From the NCBI GenBank assembly GCA_001798185.1, contig MGRM01000008.1:1-64000 (forward strand): a stretch of DNA of 64,000 nt, written 5' to 3'. Both the position numbers and the translations under genes were made by a program. Below, piece by piece: positions 7,619-14,558 of this stretch. The notes under the pieces are model-generated. The model saw only the letters and a program-made list of their open reading frames with translations. It made no database searches and was not told the origin of the DNA. The DNA comes from Deltaproteobacteria bacterium RIFCSPHIGHO2_02_FULL_44_16. GTDB lineage: Bacteria > UBA10199 > 2-02-FULL-44-16. Position 1 is the stretch's first letter; each line of letters starts with the position of its first letter.

Positions 7619-7873
7619 ATGTCTCCATTCTTTTTCAGGAAATTCGAACGGTGGCCTTTAGAAGGTGCCAAATCAATCAGTGTATGTTGCGAGAAATGCC
7701 GGAACACGAACGATCACATTATTATGGTTGATCCTGAGATTCCTCTTCTTCAATTTGGGCCATTTGGTAAAAAACCTCTCCTGAGTCTTAAGAAGTATTA
7801 TCTGACATGTTCCATTTGTGGACACGACGCAAAAGAGCTGACTAAAGACCAAGCCAACGCTATGAAGGGATAG
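7619..7873 (+). CDS. small zinc-ribbon protein
   Basis: The 84-residue protein carries two cysteine pairs, C-C-E-K-C-R-N-T-N-D-H and L-T-C-S-I-C-G-H, spaced about 40 residues apart. The K-Y-Y-L-T-C-S-I-C-G part resembles zinc-ribbon_15-type small proteins that anchor a ribbon next to a hydrophobic strand. No enzyme domain is visible. The next gene starts seven bases after the stop and has the same two-pair architecture, so the two look like tandem relatives in one operon. Function unknown. Confidence 0.6.
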   Translation: MSPFFFRKFERWPLEGAKSISVCCEKCRNTNDHIIMVDPEIPLLQFGPFGKKPLLSLKKYYLTCSICGHDAKELTKDQANAMKG

Positions 7874-7880
7874 ATAAAAA

Positions 7881-8324
7881 ATGATTATCGCTGGGTGGGG
7901 GGAAAAAGCAAAAGAGTTGGCATTCGTGGGTATAAATAAATGCCCAAAGTGTAAGAACCATGTCCCCATGGATCTTTATGAATTAGCGAACAAGGTCTCC
8001 CTTTACTTCATTCCCATTGCAAAGTTTAATAAAAAGTACTTCGTGGTTTGTAGCCTATGTGAAAACGGATTTGAAATAGATGAGGAAGGTAAGTTGAAAT
8101 TTTTACGGATATCGACTGAATTGCCCAATAAGACTCAAACAATGCTCGTCTGGAATGAAATGGCTAGGCGACTTGAAGAGAGGTTGAAGTCCTTCCAGAA
8201 AGGACAGCCCGATCCTCTAGACCAGATAGTTGAAGAACTTTTAGAACTTTATCCAAAAAATATTATTCAATACGTAGGAGAGTGTTTTTCGACAATGTTA
8301 TTGGATGAGGATAAGCCCTCTTAA
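7881..8324 (+). CDS. zinc-ribbon domain protein
   Basis: The 147-residue protein starts I-I-A-G-W-G-E-K-A-K-E, then C-P-K-C-K-N-H (about 22-28) and V-V-C-S-L-C-E-N-G-F-E-I (about 56-67). The G-W-G-x-K plus C-P-x-C plus hydrophobic C-x-x-C-x-x-G-F order matches my recollection of the zinc_ribbon_15 group. The rest is helical and acidic, ending E-E-L-L-E-L-Y-P-K-N. Tandem with the preceding smaller zinc-ribbon protein and probably co-transcribed. Role unknown. Confidence 0.6.
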   Translation: MIIAGWGEKAKELAFVGINKCPKCKNHVPMDLYELANKVSLYFIPIAKFNKKYFVVCSLCENGFEIDEEGKLKFLRISTELPNKTQTMLVWNEMARRLEERLKSFQKGQPDPLDQIVEELLELYPKNIIQYVGECFSTMLLDEDKPS

Positions 8325-8353
8325 AAATTAAGTGCCGTTTCACTTCACTGAGA

Positions 8354-8692
8354 TCACTTTTCATGCAACTGACATATCGCAATGACTGCATCTTCGTCAC
8401 TTAAGATACGAGTGATGTGACCTTTTCCGGTTGTATCTTCTGCTAAAACAACATCGCCAGATTTGAACCGACGTTTTTCGCCATTTGACACTTCAACTTC
8501 GATTAAACCTGAGAGCTGAAATATGAATTGTTTTTGGGGAGCTGTGTGCAAATCTTGAATGGAATTTCCTTTAAAAGAGATAAAACGTAAGCCAGTTGTT
8601 TTTTGAATCGAATCAAAAGGAAGTTTTTCATCTTGAAAGCATGAATTCCCCTGTTCATCTGCATAAAGCCGAGTGTAATGAAATGGTTTCAT
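8354..8692 (-). CDS. cupin-fold protein
   Basis: The 112-residue protein reads as a single small beta barrel: D-L-H-T-A-P-Q-K-Q-F-I-F-Q-L-S-G-L-I-E-V-E-V, then R-F-K-S-G-D-V-V-L-A-E-D-T-T-G-K-G-H, the two cupin motifs. The H-T-A-P segment and the H of G-K-G-H are candidate metal ligands, although the first motif lacks the full HxHxxxE pattern. A similar small cupin family is widespread without a known substrate. Its promoter module at 8718-8738 is shared with the zinc-ribbon gene at 3142-3477. Confidence 0.75.
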   Translation of the reverse strand: MKPFHYTRLYADEQGNSCFQDEKLPFDSIQKTTGLRFISFKGNSIQDLHTAPQKQFIFQLSGLIEVEVSNGEKRRFKSGDVVLAEDTTGKGHITRILSDEDAVIAICQLHEK

Positions 8693-8717
8693 CTTCTTTG
8701 TCTCATGCAGAGGCCAT

Positions 8718-8738
8718 CGATTGTCAAGAAAGGGATGG
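8718..8738 (-). promoter_or_regulatory. TTGACA promoter module, copy 2
   Basis: The minus-strand reading CCATCCCTTTCTTGACAATCG is followed after about seven bases by CTGCATGAGA. The stretch is nearly identical to the one at 3518-3540 and to the -35 part at 9817-9838. Confidence 0.5.
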
Positions 8739-8792
8739 GTAATATAAATTCTTTTCTTGTTTTTTTATTGAATCAGGGCGTATTATTGACCC

Positions 8793-9017
8793 ATGAAATC
8801 ACAGCCAATTGAGGAAATCAGAGAGCAATTTGACCATGAATGGTTGCTCATCGAAGTCGATAAAACAGATGCGTCAACCACGACGGTTCTCACTGGTCGC
8901 CTTCTTGAACATAGCCCCAGCAGAGATGAACTTTATAGAAAAGCGCGTCAACATCGTGGCCATACGATGACAGTTTATTCAGAAGATTGGCCTGACGACC
9001 TTGCAGCCGCCTTTTGA
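8793..9017 (+). CDS. hypothetical small acidic protein paired with a retropepsin-like protease
   Basis: This 74-residue cytoplasmic protein is not recognised. It begins P-I-E-E-I-R-E-Q-F-D-H-E-W-L-L-I-E-V-D, a beta-rich wording, and ends D-W-P-D-D-L-A-A-A-F. The protease gene starts three bases after its stop (TGATTATG), or overlaps it if a TTG start is used, so the two are almost certainly one unit. The same small-protein/aspartic-protease pairing could be a substrate, inhibitor or antitoxin arrangement; nothing in the sequence decides this. Confidence 0.7.
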   Translation: MKSQPIEEIREQFDHEWLLIEVDKTDASTTTVLTGRLLEHSPSRDELYRKARQHRGHTMTVYSEDWPDDLAAAF

Positions 9018-9019
9018 TT

Positions 9020-9409
9020 ATGTCGATATTCGTCCTCAATCCAAAAGCTCAAATCATTCTTGTGAATGCTGATATTATTGGTCCCGAAGGTACTCATACC
9101 ATCCGAATGATTTTTGATACAGGCGCGAGTTTTACAATGATCCACCCGGATGTACTTGTAAGAATTGGATGCGAACCGACGACACTCAAAAAACAGAAGA
9201 TCACAACGGCAAGTGGTATTGAATTTGTTTCCTTTATTACAATTCCAGAAATCAGAGTGCTTGGAGAAAGAGCAACAAATTTGGAGATTTCAGTTCACGA
9301 TCTCCCATCGAACTTGCCTGCTGAAGGTCTTTTAGGTCTTAATTTTTTGAGAAATTTTAATCTTCATCTAAACTTCCTCGACAACCAACTCGAAGTTATC
9401 TCGCGATAA
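9020..9409 (+). CDS. retropepsin-like aspartic protease (clan AA)
   Basis: The ~129-residue protein has the single-domain aspartic protease pattern: hydrophobic strand, then I-F-D-T-G-A-S-F-T-M-I (catalytic Asp in D-T-G-A-S, about residue 37), a flap region around T-T-A-S-G-I-E-F, and the closing A-E-G-L-L-G-L-N-F-L motif. Such proteins act as dimers. There is no signal peptide, so it is probably cytosolic. The ATG at 9020 is chosen over a TTG at 9014. Substrate unknown; the partner gene immediately upstream is the first candidate. Confidence 0.85.
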   Translation: MSIFVLNPKAQIILVNADIIGPEGTHTIRMIFDTGASFTMIHPDVLVRIGCEPTTLKKQKITTASGIEFVSFITIPEIRVLGERATNLEISVHDLPSNLPAEGLLGLNFLRNFNLHLNFLDNQLEVISR

Positions 9410-9431
9410 AATTCTTTCCGAATCACGATTT

Positions 9432-9476
9432 GAGGCTATCCGAGGGGTTCCGTCCCCGAGGTAATGCCTCTTTTTT
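9432..9476 (+). terminator. terminator after the protease gene
   Basis: GAGGC ... GCCTC brackets an inner GGGG/CCCC hairpin and is followed by TTTTTT. It lies just after the stop at 9409. Confidence 0.6.
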
Positions 9477-9509
9477 CATCTCTTTTTGTGTTCCATTTTT
9501 GAATCACTG

Positions 9510-9783
9510 TTTCCTTTTGCTGGTCCACAAAAGAAAATTTCGTTCAGGGAGGAGGGGGCGCCAACTCGCCATAAATCACAATCGGCTTCATCGCTTTTAT
9601 TTCGGTATCATAAAAAGCAATTTCGGGAATTTCGTTGAGAAGATAAATCGGTTTCTTTTGAATATATGCAAAGCCCATTTCTAAAAACGAATTGCCACCG
9701 ATATAGCCTTTGATTCCATTTTTGTCATAGTTGAGCACGAGAATAATAATAAATTGCATACTACGACAGAGCGCTATTTTCAT
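9510..9783 (-). pseudogene. decayed duplicate of the methyltransferase/deoxyribosyltransferase-like locus
   Basis: The first ~35 bases (9510-9545) repeat the 3' end of the methyltransferase gene, still encoding R-N-F-L-L-W-T-S-K-R-K-Q and a stop. After nearly all of the methyltransferase is lost, 9555-9783 encodes the deoxyribosyltransferase-like protein with about 60 N-terminal residues deleted: the M-K-I-A-L-C-R-S-M-Q-F start joins directly to L-V-L-N-Y-D-K-N-G-I. The retained part is nearly identical to the intact gene at 6327-6776, including G-Y-I-G-G-N-S-F-L-E-M-G-F-A-Y. The C-terminus runs into foreign proline codons. An expressed fragment cannot be excluded, but the first strand and linker of the fold are missing. 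Confidence 0.8.
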
Positions 9784-9816
9784 GGTGAGATGAGAGCGAA
9801 TAAATCCTTCGTGTCA

Positions 9817-9838
9817 CCGATTGTCAAGAAAGGGATGG
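9817..9838 (-). promoter_or_regulatory. TTGACA promoter module, copy 3
   Basis: CCATCCCTTTCTTGACAATCGG on the minus strand, upstream of the decayed duplicate. It keeps the TTGACAAT also found before the intact gene (6806-6813) but has the flanking bases seen at 8718-8738. Confidence 0.4.
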
Positions 9839-9856
9839 TTATGCACCATTAATTGA

Positions 9857-9912
9857 TTGCAATATTATTAACGTTATTGTATAAAACCGTTAATAAGAAA
9901 AAACCTTATTAA
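9857..9912 (+). promoter_or_regulatory. Fic gene promoter with two inverted repeats
   Basis: TTGCAA (9857-9862), 17 bases, TATAAA (9880-9885) make a good promoter. ATTAACG (9867-9873) and CGTTAAT (9888-9894) flank the -10 box. A second inverted repeat, TTAATAAG (9890-9897) and CTTATTAA (9905-9912), lies in the leader. Because the Fic protein ends in a winged helix, these are candidate autoregulatory operators. Confidence 0.55.
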
Positions 9913-9925
9913 AGGTTGAAAGATT

Positions 9926-11068
9926 ATGGCCAATAAGCTGAAAACTCATGGGAAAAAGGTTAAATGTCGCGAAGGATATTGGGCCTATGTGCCTAATCCA
10001 TTGCCTCCGCCTATGGAATGGAATGAACGTCTGGCAAGACATCTCTCAGATGCTGATCGTTCGATTGGTCAGTTAGCCACGATCGGTTTGACTTTGCCAA
10101 ATCCACATCTGTTGATTCGTCCTTTTGTTCGTCGTGAAGCGGTATTTTCAAGTCGCATCGAAGGAACTCAGACATCCCTCGCAGAACTTTTTGCTGATGA
10201 AGCTGGTGCACAGACTGATCAAGATCGATTCGACCTCAAGGAAGTCGATAATTATGTGAAAGCACTGGAGTATGGAATCAAACGACTAAAAACTCTGCCG
10301 CTTTCATTGCGACTTATGTGCGAAATTCATGAACATCTGATGAAAGGCGTTCGCGGTAATATCGCGACGCCTGGTGAATTCAGAAGATCGCAGAACTGGA
10401 TCGGCGTTGGCGGGTGTACTTTACAAAATGCGAGCTACGTTCCGCCACCACCGCACATGCTTATGGAGTGTTTAGGCGAGTTAGAAAAATTTATTCACGC
10501 ATCCACTTTGCCACCGCTTGTTGCAATCGGTCTCATTCATCAACAATTTGAAGCGATTCATCCATTTCTCGATGGGAATGGTCGCGTAGGTCGTTTGCTC
10601 ATTATTCTTTATCTTGTAGAGCGAAATATTTTGCCGTCACCGATTCTGTATCTCAGCGCATTTTTTGAGGCAAAGAGAGATGAATACTATGCTCGGCTCC
10701 AAGCGGTAACAGACCACGGAGATTGGGAAGGATGGATTGAATATTTTCTGAACGGTGTCGCGCGACAGGCAGAAGATGCATTGAGTCGTATTCAACGCAT
10801 GCAAGCAATGGTTACAAAATGGAAACAAATTTTTATAAAAAAAACAGACAAGAATTGTCTGTTTTTGATTGATGACTGCATGTTGAATCCGTTCATGACT
10901 GTGAATAGTGCTGCGAAGAAACATAAATTTTCATTTCCAACGGCACAGAGAGCCATCGATAAGTTAGAAAACGCCGGTGTGTTAAAACAAACTGATGATG
11001 CAAAACGAAATCGAATTTATTGTGCTCGGAAAATTTTGGATATTTTGGATGAACCAGCAAAAATTTGA
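9926..11068 (+). CDS. Fic-domain protein with N-terminal inhibitory motif and winged helix
   Basis: The 380-residue protein contains the Fic motif H-P-F-L-D-G-N-G-R-V-G-R (from about residue 212), complete with catalytic His and the anion-binding loop, so AMP transfer to a protein hydroxyl is expected. An S-S-R-I-E-G-T motif near 75-81 fits the inhibitory (S/T)xxxE(G/N) helix of class II Fic proteins. The C-terminal ~80 residues (F-M-T-V-N-S-A-A-K-K-H-K-F-S-F-P-T-A...A-I-D-K-L-E-N-A-G-V-L) form a winged helix. It stands alone, preceded by inverted repeats over its promoter. The N-terminal W-A-Y-V-P-N-P-L-P-P opening is typical of this group. Confidence 0.92.
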   Translation: MANKLKTHGKKVKCREGYWAYVPNPLPPPMEWNERLARHLSDADRSIGQLATIGLTLPNPHLLIRPFVRREAVFSSRIEGTQTSLAELFADEAGAQTDQDRFDLKEVDNYVKALEYGIKRLKTLPLSLRLMCEIHEHLMKGVRGNIATPGEFRRSQNWIGVGGCTLQNASYVPPPPHMLMECLGELEKFIHASTLPPLVAIGLIHQQFEAIHPFLDGNGRVGRLLIILYLVERNILPSPILYLSAFFEAKRDEYYARLQAVTDHGDWEGWIEYFLNGVARQAEDALSRIQRMQAMVTKWKQIFIKKTDKNCLFLIDDCMLNPFMTVNSAAKKHKFSFPTAQRAIDKLENAGVLKQTDDAKRNRIYCARKILDILDEPAKI

Positions 11069-11213
11069 TTCGACAGAAGTGAGGTGTCAAAAAAGACAGG
11101 CATAGAACACAGTGCTCAATGTACGAAGCCAATCGATGGGAAGCAGGCGATAGATCAGCTTTGCAAAGTTGTTCGAGGAAAATGAAGGTAGATACCCACG
11201 TGCGTCGTGAATC

Positions 11214-11293
11214 CCCGATGGGGATGGTCAAGGGGAGAGCTGGATCTCCCCTTGACTAAAGCGAGTCGCGGATTCACTTCGCGCGAGCGAATA
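11214..11293 (+). repeat. 80-bp interspersed repeat D, copy 1
   Basis: CCCGATGGGGAT, then AAGGGGAGAGC...GATCTCCCCTT hairpin, then TAAAGCGAGTCG-GGATTCACT and AGCGAATA. It matches copy 2 (18288-18368) in reverse orientation over about 80 bases with scattered differences. It lies in the gap between the Fic and anti-sigma-like genes; the first part of that gap (11069-11213) shows nothing recognisable. Confidence 0.75.
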
Positions 11294-11301
11294 GATGAGC
11301 T

Positions 11302-11832
11302 TTATACCCAAGCCTGTCGGAGACGATAACTGAGTTCCAAAGAGAGCACCCCGCCAATCAAAGCTCCCAGGAGCCATAAAAGAGTGAATGCTCCAACAAG
11401 TTGTGCCCCGAAAAAGTAAAAAGCAGCAAGAGAGACTAAACCAAAAACTCCGGTTTGGAGCCATTTGTGACGCTGAATGGATTCCAGTTCCTCAAGTGTC
11501 AAAAATAGATTTGAGAAAAGATACGTCGAAGCCATAAAAAGAATACCGCAAAGGCTCATACACAATCCATGCCCGCCGATTTTCATAAACCAATCCGAGA
11601 GCGAAAAGTTTGTGTCAAAAGGATTGAGACCAAACTGGTTACACACGCTAAGAGACAGTAAACCAAAAATAACATGCACAAATGCAACCTTGCTGAACAC
11701 CATCCAAGGATGTGGGAAAAGACGACGCTCCAGTTTTGTAAAAAATGCTTTTGGTGGATTGAACCGACTAACATCGATTTCCAAGAATTCTTTAAACTCT
11801 CTCTGCCAAATTTTTTTGTTTTCAATGATCAT
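11302..11832 (-). CDS. membrane protein, putative anti-sigma partner
   Basis: The 176-residue protein has a ~35-residue cytoplasmic start (F-K-E-F-L-E-I-D-V-S-R-F-N-P-P...) followed by four or five hydrophobic helices. It overlaps the end of the ECF sigma gene by four bases (ATGA), the usual arrangement of an anti-sigma factor translated with its sigma. No zinc-binding anti-sigma motif (HxxxCxxC) is seen, so the assignment rests on position and topology only. Confidence 0.6.
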   Translation of the reverse strand: MIIENKKIWQREFKEFLEIDVSRFNPPKAFFTKLERRLFPHPWMVFSKVAFVHVIFGLLSLSVCNQFGLNPFDTNFSLSDWFMKIGGHGLCMSLCGILFMASTYLFSNLFLTLEELESIQRHKWLQTGVFGLVSLAAFYFFGAQLVGAFTLLWLLGALIGGVLSLELSYRLRQAWV

Positions 11833-12404
11833 ACTTCTCCCTTTAATTTCATCACTGCTCGCAGCCGCCTGAGCCCTCGGCTCACCAGTTGCCTTGCATT
11901 TTCAGAGGACGTTGCAAGTTTTGAAGCGATTTCCTCGAAGGTGGCATCATCATAAATTTTCATCGCCACTGCCGTTTTTTGATGTGGAAGGAGATGATTG
12001 AGCATTTCGTCCTGAGATTCAAAAATAGGTTCTGTAACGGGAGACAATTTTTCAAGCAATGCATGCTCTGTCGGTTCTTCCTTTCTCTTTTTTTTGAGAT
12101 GATCGATCCACACACTGCGCGTAATCGAAAAAAGCCACGGGGCAAATGGCAAGTGTTGGGCATATTGCGTGCGGGAGCGATGGAGTTTCAAAAAAACATC
12201 TTGCGTGAGATCCTGGGCGAATGAAGGCTGAGAAAGTCTCTTGGATAAAAATCCAAAGACACGCCCCGAGTAACGTTGGAATAAAACTTCAAAGGCCATC
12301 TGTTTCCCCTCTTGATAATGTTTCATGAGCTCTTCATCCGACTTTGACGTAAAGTCAGTTTCATCTCTCAAGGTAATACGATCCGAATGATTTTTTTGTG
12401 ACAT
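11829..12404 (-). CDS. ECF-family RNA polymerase sigma factor
   Basis: The ~191-residue protein has region 2 (F-E-V-L-F-Q-R-Y-S-G-R-V-F-G-F...A-Q-D-L-T-Q-D-V-F-L-K-L-H) and region 4 (H-Q-K-T-A-V-A-M-K-I-Y-D-D-A-T-F-E-E-I-A-S-K-L-A). The D-L-T-Q-D-V-F segment is the core-binding helix. ATG 12404 is preferred over a TTG at 12440. It is divergent from the metal efflux operon starting at 12517 across a short gap holding an ECF-type promoter, so it may control that operon and perhaps itself. Confidence 0.9.
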   Translation of the reverse strand: MSQKNHSDRITLRDETDFTSKSDEELMKHYQEGKQMAFEVLFQRYSGRVFGFLSKRLSQPSFAQDLTQDVFLKLHRSRTQYAQHLPFAPWLFSITRSVWIDHLKKKRKEEPTEHALLEKLSPVTEPIFESQDEMLNHLLPHQKTAVAMKIYDDATFEEIASKLATSSENARQLVSRGLRRLRAVMKLKGEV

Positions 12405-12454
12405 GTATTTCTTGAATATCAAAAATGACAATGATTTCAATGAATTGTTTACTT

Positions 12455-12483
12455 TGTCACAAATTTCATCTTTTGATCGTATT
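12455..12483 (+). promoter_or_regulatory. ECF-type promoter candidate for the efflux operon
   Basis: TGTCAC (12455-12460), a 17-base spacer and CGTATT (12478-12483), 33 bases before the TolC start. TGTCAC with a CGT-containing -10 resembles known ECF promoters rather than housekeeping ones. The adjacent sigma factor is the natural candidate, which is an inference. Confidence 0.4.
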
Positions 12484-12516
12484 CATATACAAAGCCCTGT
12501 TTTGTGAGGTCACTCT

Positions 12517-13713
12517 ATGAATTGGAAAACGGGTAGCACGTTTATCCTTCTCTTTGGTTTTTTGAGTTTGGTGGCAAGCCACGTAGTGGCGGAAGAAAAA
12601 ATTTCTCTCGAGAAGTTTTTAAACTTGGCTCGCGAAGAAAGTCCAGACCTTGCCATTGAATCTGCAAATGTCGATACGTCTCAATATCGAGCATCGGGGA
12701 TACGTATCCCCTTAGGAATGGTTGGATTCATGCAAATGCAAAATTCTGGCAACACCAGGAATGGCATTGAGGTCTCTCAAGAGATCCCTTTTCCCACAAA
12801 AATAATTCAGGATAAAAAAACAAGAAATCTTGAATACGAAACCAAAAAACAAATGGGCGCCATCCAAAAAGTGGGGGTGATGACCAAAGCTCGCGTGGCC
12901 TATGTTGAATTTTGGGGAGCTTCAAAGAGACTTACGATTTTAAAAGAAAAACAAAATTGGTTTTACCATCATGCGGAACTTTTTCGAACGACCACTCTTT
13001 CTGACAATGAAGCCCAAATCCATTTATTAGGAGTTGAATCAGAGGTCGATCTTCTTGAAAATGACATTTTAGATGCAGAGGCAGCTCTTGTTGAAACGCG
13101 GAATGGGATGAACAATTTTGCTCCTTCACTGAAACATCAAGAACTCATTCCCATCGAACCTGCGATGGAAAACCCAAAAGTGAGTGAATTTAAAAATCCT
13201 CTTGTCGCTTGGAAAGAAAAAGAATTGAAAGCCAAGCAGGCACAGCTTTCTTTGACGAAACAATCTTACCTTCCAGATTTTTCCGTGCGCTTGCGTGCTT
13301 TCGAAGGAACGCCAATGTCACAAGGCGAACGTGAATTCATGGTAGGCATTACGGTCCCCTTTCTTTATTTTTGGCAGTCTCAAGCCAAAGTCAAAGAGGC
13401 AGCCGCTGAAAAAAAGAAAGTTGATGCAGAACTTCAAAAAGCGACCATTGCATCGGATTCAATGCTTTCCTCTTTTCTGAAGAAATCAGAAGCGCTCCAA
13501 AAGCAAATGACGATGTTGAAACATCAGCTTCTTCCGCGTGCAGCACAGAGAGTGGAGTTTATGAAAAACATCTCTCCCAGAACCATGCAGGGATTAGATG
13601 CGCATAAATCCGTCATGTCTGATTATCTTGATCTGAAGCTCAAAGCTGTTGACCTGAGAATCGACTATGAAAAAAATTTCCAGGAGATACTTCAACTGAC
13701 GGAAAATGAATAA
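12517..13713 (+). CDS. TolC-family outer membrane efflux protein
   Basis: The 398-residue protein starts with a Sec signal peptide (F-I-L-L-F-G-F-L-S-L-V-A-S-H-V-V-A-E-E) and then I-S-L-E-K-F-L-N-L-A-R-E-E-S-P-D-L, the usual TolC/CusC opening. Long amphipathic helices follow, with Y-L-P-D-F-S-V-R-L near the start of the second repeat. It forms the outer-membrane duct of the heavy-metal RND pump encoded downstream. It is a little shorter than typical CusC (about 420-460). The adaptor gene starts 11 bases after its stop. Confidence 0.88.
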   Translation: MNWKTGSTFILLFGFLSLVASHVVAEEKISLEKFLNLAREESPDLAIESANVDTSQYRASGIRIPLGMVGFMQMQNSGNTRNGIEVSQEIPFPTKIIQDKKTRNLEYETKKQMGAIQKVGVMTKARVAYVEFWGASKRLTILKEKQNWFYHHAELFRTTTLSDNEAQIHLLGVESEVDLLENDILDAEAALVETRNGMNNFAPSLKHQELIPIEPAMENPKVSEFKNPLVAWKEKELKAKQAQLSLTKQSYLPDFSVRLRAFEGTPMSQGEREFMVGITVPFLYFWQSQAKVKEAAAEKKKVDAELQKATIASDSMLSSFLKKSEALQKQMTMLKHQLLPRAAQRVEFMKNISPRTMQGLDAHKSVMSDYLDLKLKAVDLRIDYEKNFQEILQLTENE

Positions 13714-13724
13714 AGGAAGATAAT

Positions 13725-14558
13725 ATGATGAAACATACCATTTTATTTTTGTCGCTTGGCATTCTCGCCGTCGCACTGGTTTCAGGTTGTCAGCGCAAAG
13801 AAAACGCTTCACAGAACACGGTCGATGAGGCGGTGCATGAAGATCCGGATGGTTATTGGACGTGTCCGATGCATCCTCAAGTGCATCAGCACGAAAAAGG
13901 GAAGTGCCCAATTTGTGGAATGGATTTGGTTCACGTTAAAGCAAAAAAAAATATTGAGAAGAGTTCTTCTGACGAAATGCATATCAGTGACAAACAATTG
14001 AGTCTTGTGGCCATTGGCCGTTATACGGTGTTGCGAAAAGATCTTGCGGTGAGCATTCCGGTTTCTGGGAGCATCCTTTCATCCGAAGAAATTGCGCTTC
14101 AGATTTATGAATCTGATATAGCTCTGGTAAAGATGGAGAGTGAATTTTCAGGCTTTTCAAGCGCACTTCCGCAACAAGTATTGAAAGGAAAAATCAAAAA
14201 AATCGATTCCATGATTGATCCCACCACTCGCACGCTGAAAGTATTTGGAATTTTGGATCACCCACTTCAAAGCGTGATGAACTATGGTGGTTTTCATGGT
14301 GAGATCACAACGCAGCTCAAAAACCAAATCGTGATTCCGGAGAGCTCAGTTCTTCACGCCGGAACTCGTGATTTCGTTTATCTCATTTCATCTGACAATA
14401 GGGTCAATCCTCGGGCGGTTATTCTCGGAAGTAAATCTTTGGAAGAGTATCAAGTTATTGCAGGGCTTCAAGAGGGAGATGTGATCTCCACCGGTCCCAA
14501 TTTTTTGTTGGATTCCGAATCCAAAATCAGAGGTGGCAATGATCAAACGTCTCATTGA
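13725..14558 (+). CDS. RND efflux adaptor (CusB type), lacking the hairpin domain
   Basis: The 277-residue lipoprotein has a signal peptide ending V-S-G-C (lipobox). Residues about 43-71 are a heavy-metal-binding domain, Y-W-T-C-P-M-H-P-Q-V and C-P-I-C-G-M-D-L, as in CusB/SilB with copper or silver. The usual adaptor order is first barrel strand, lipoyl half, coiled-coil hairpin, lipoyl half, beta barrel. Here S-I-P-V-S-G-S-I-L-S-S-E-E joins directly to I-A-L-Q-I-Y-E-S-D-I-A-L-V-K, the start of the barrel, so about 100 or more residues are missing. The barrel and membrane-proximal part remain (V-K-I-D-S-M-I-D-P-T-T-R-T-L-K-V equivalent). Overlaps the pump gene by 26 bases. Confidence 0.85.
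   Translation: MMKHTILFLSLGILAVALVSGCQRKENASQNTVDEAVHEDPDGYWTCPMHPQVHQHEKGKCPICGMDLVHVKAKKNIEKSSSDEMHISDKQLSLVAIGRYTVLRKDLAVSIPVSGSILSSEEIALQIYESDIALVKMESEFSGFSSALPQQVLKGKIKKIDSMIDPTTRTLKVFGILDHPLQSVMNYGGFHGEITTQLKNQIVIPESSVLHAGTRDFVYLISSDNRVNPRAVILGSKSLEEYQVIAGLQEGDVISTGPNFLLDSESKIRGGNDQTSH

Noticed and set aside
11069-11301. Possible small gene between Fic and the anti-sigma-like gene
   Set aside because: Frames there have no start site and the region is mostly interspersed repeat D.
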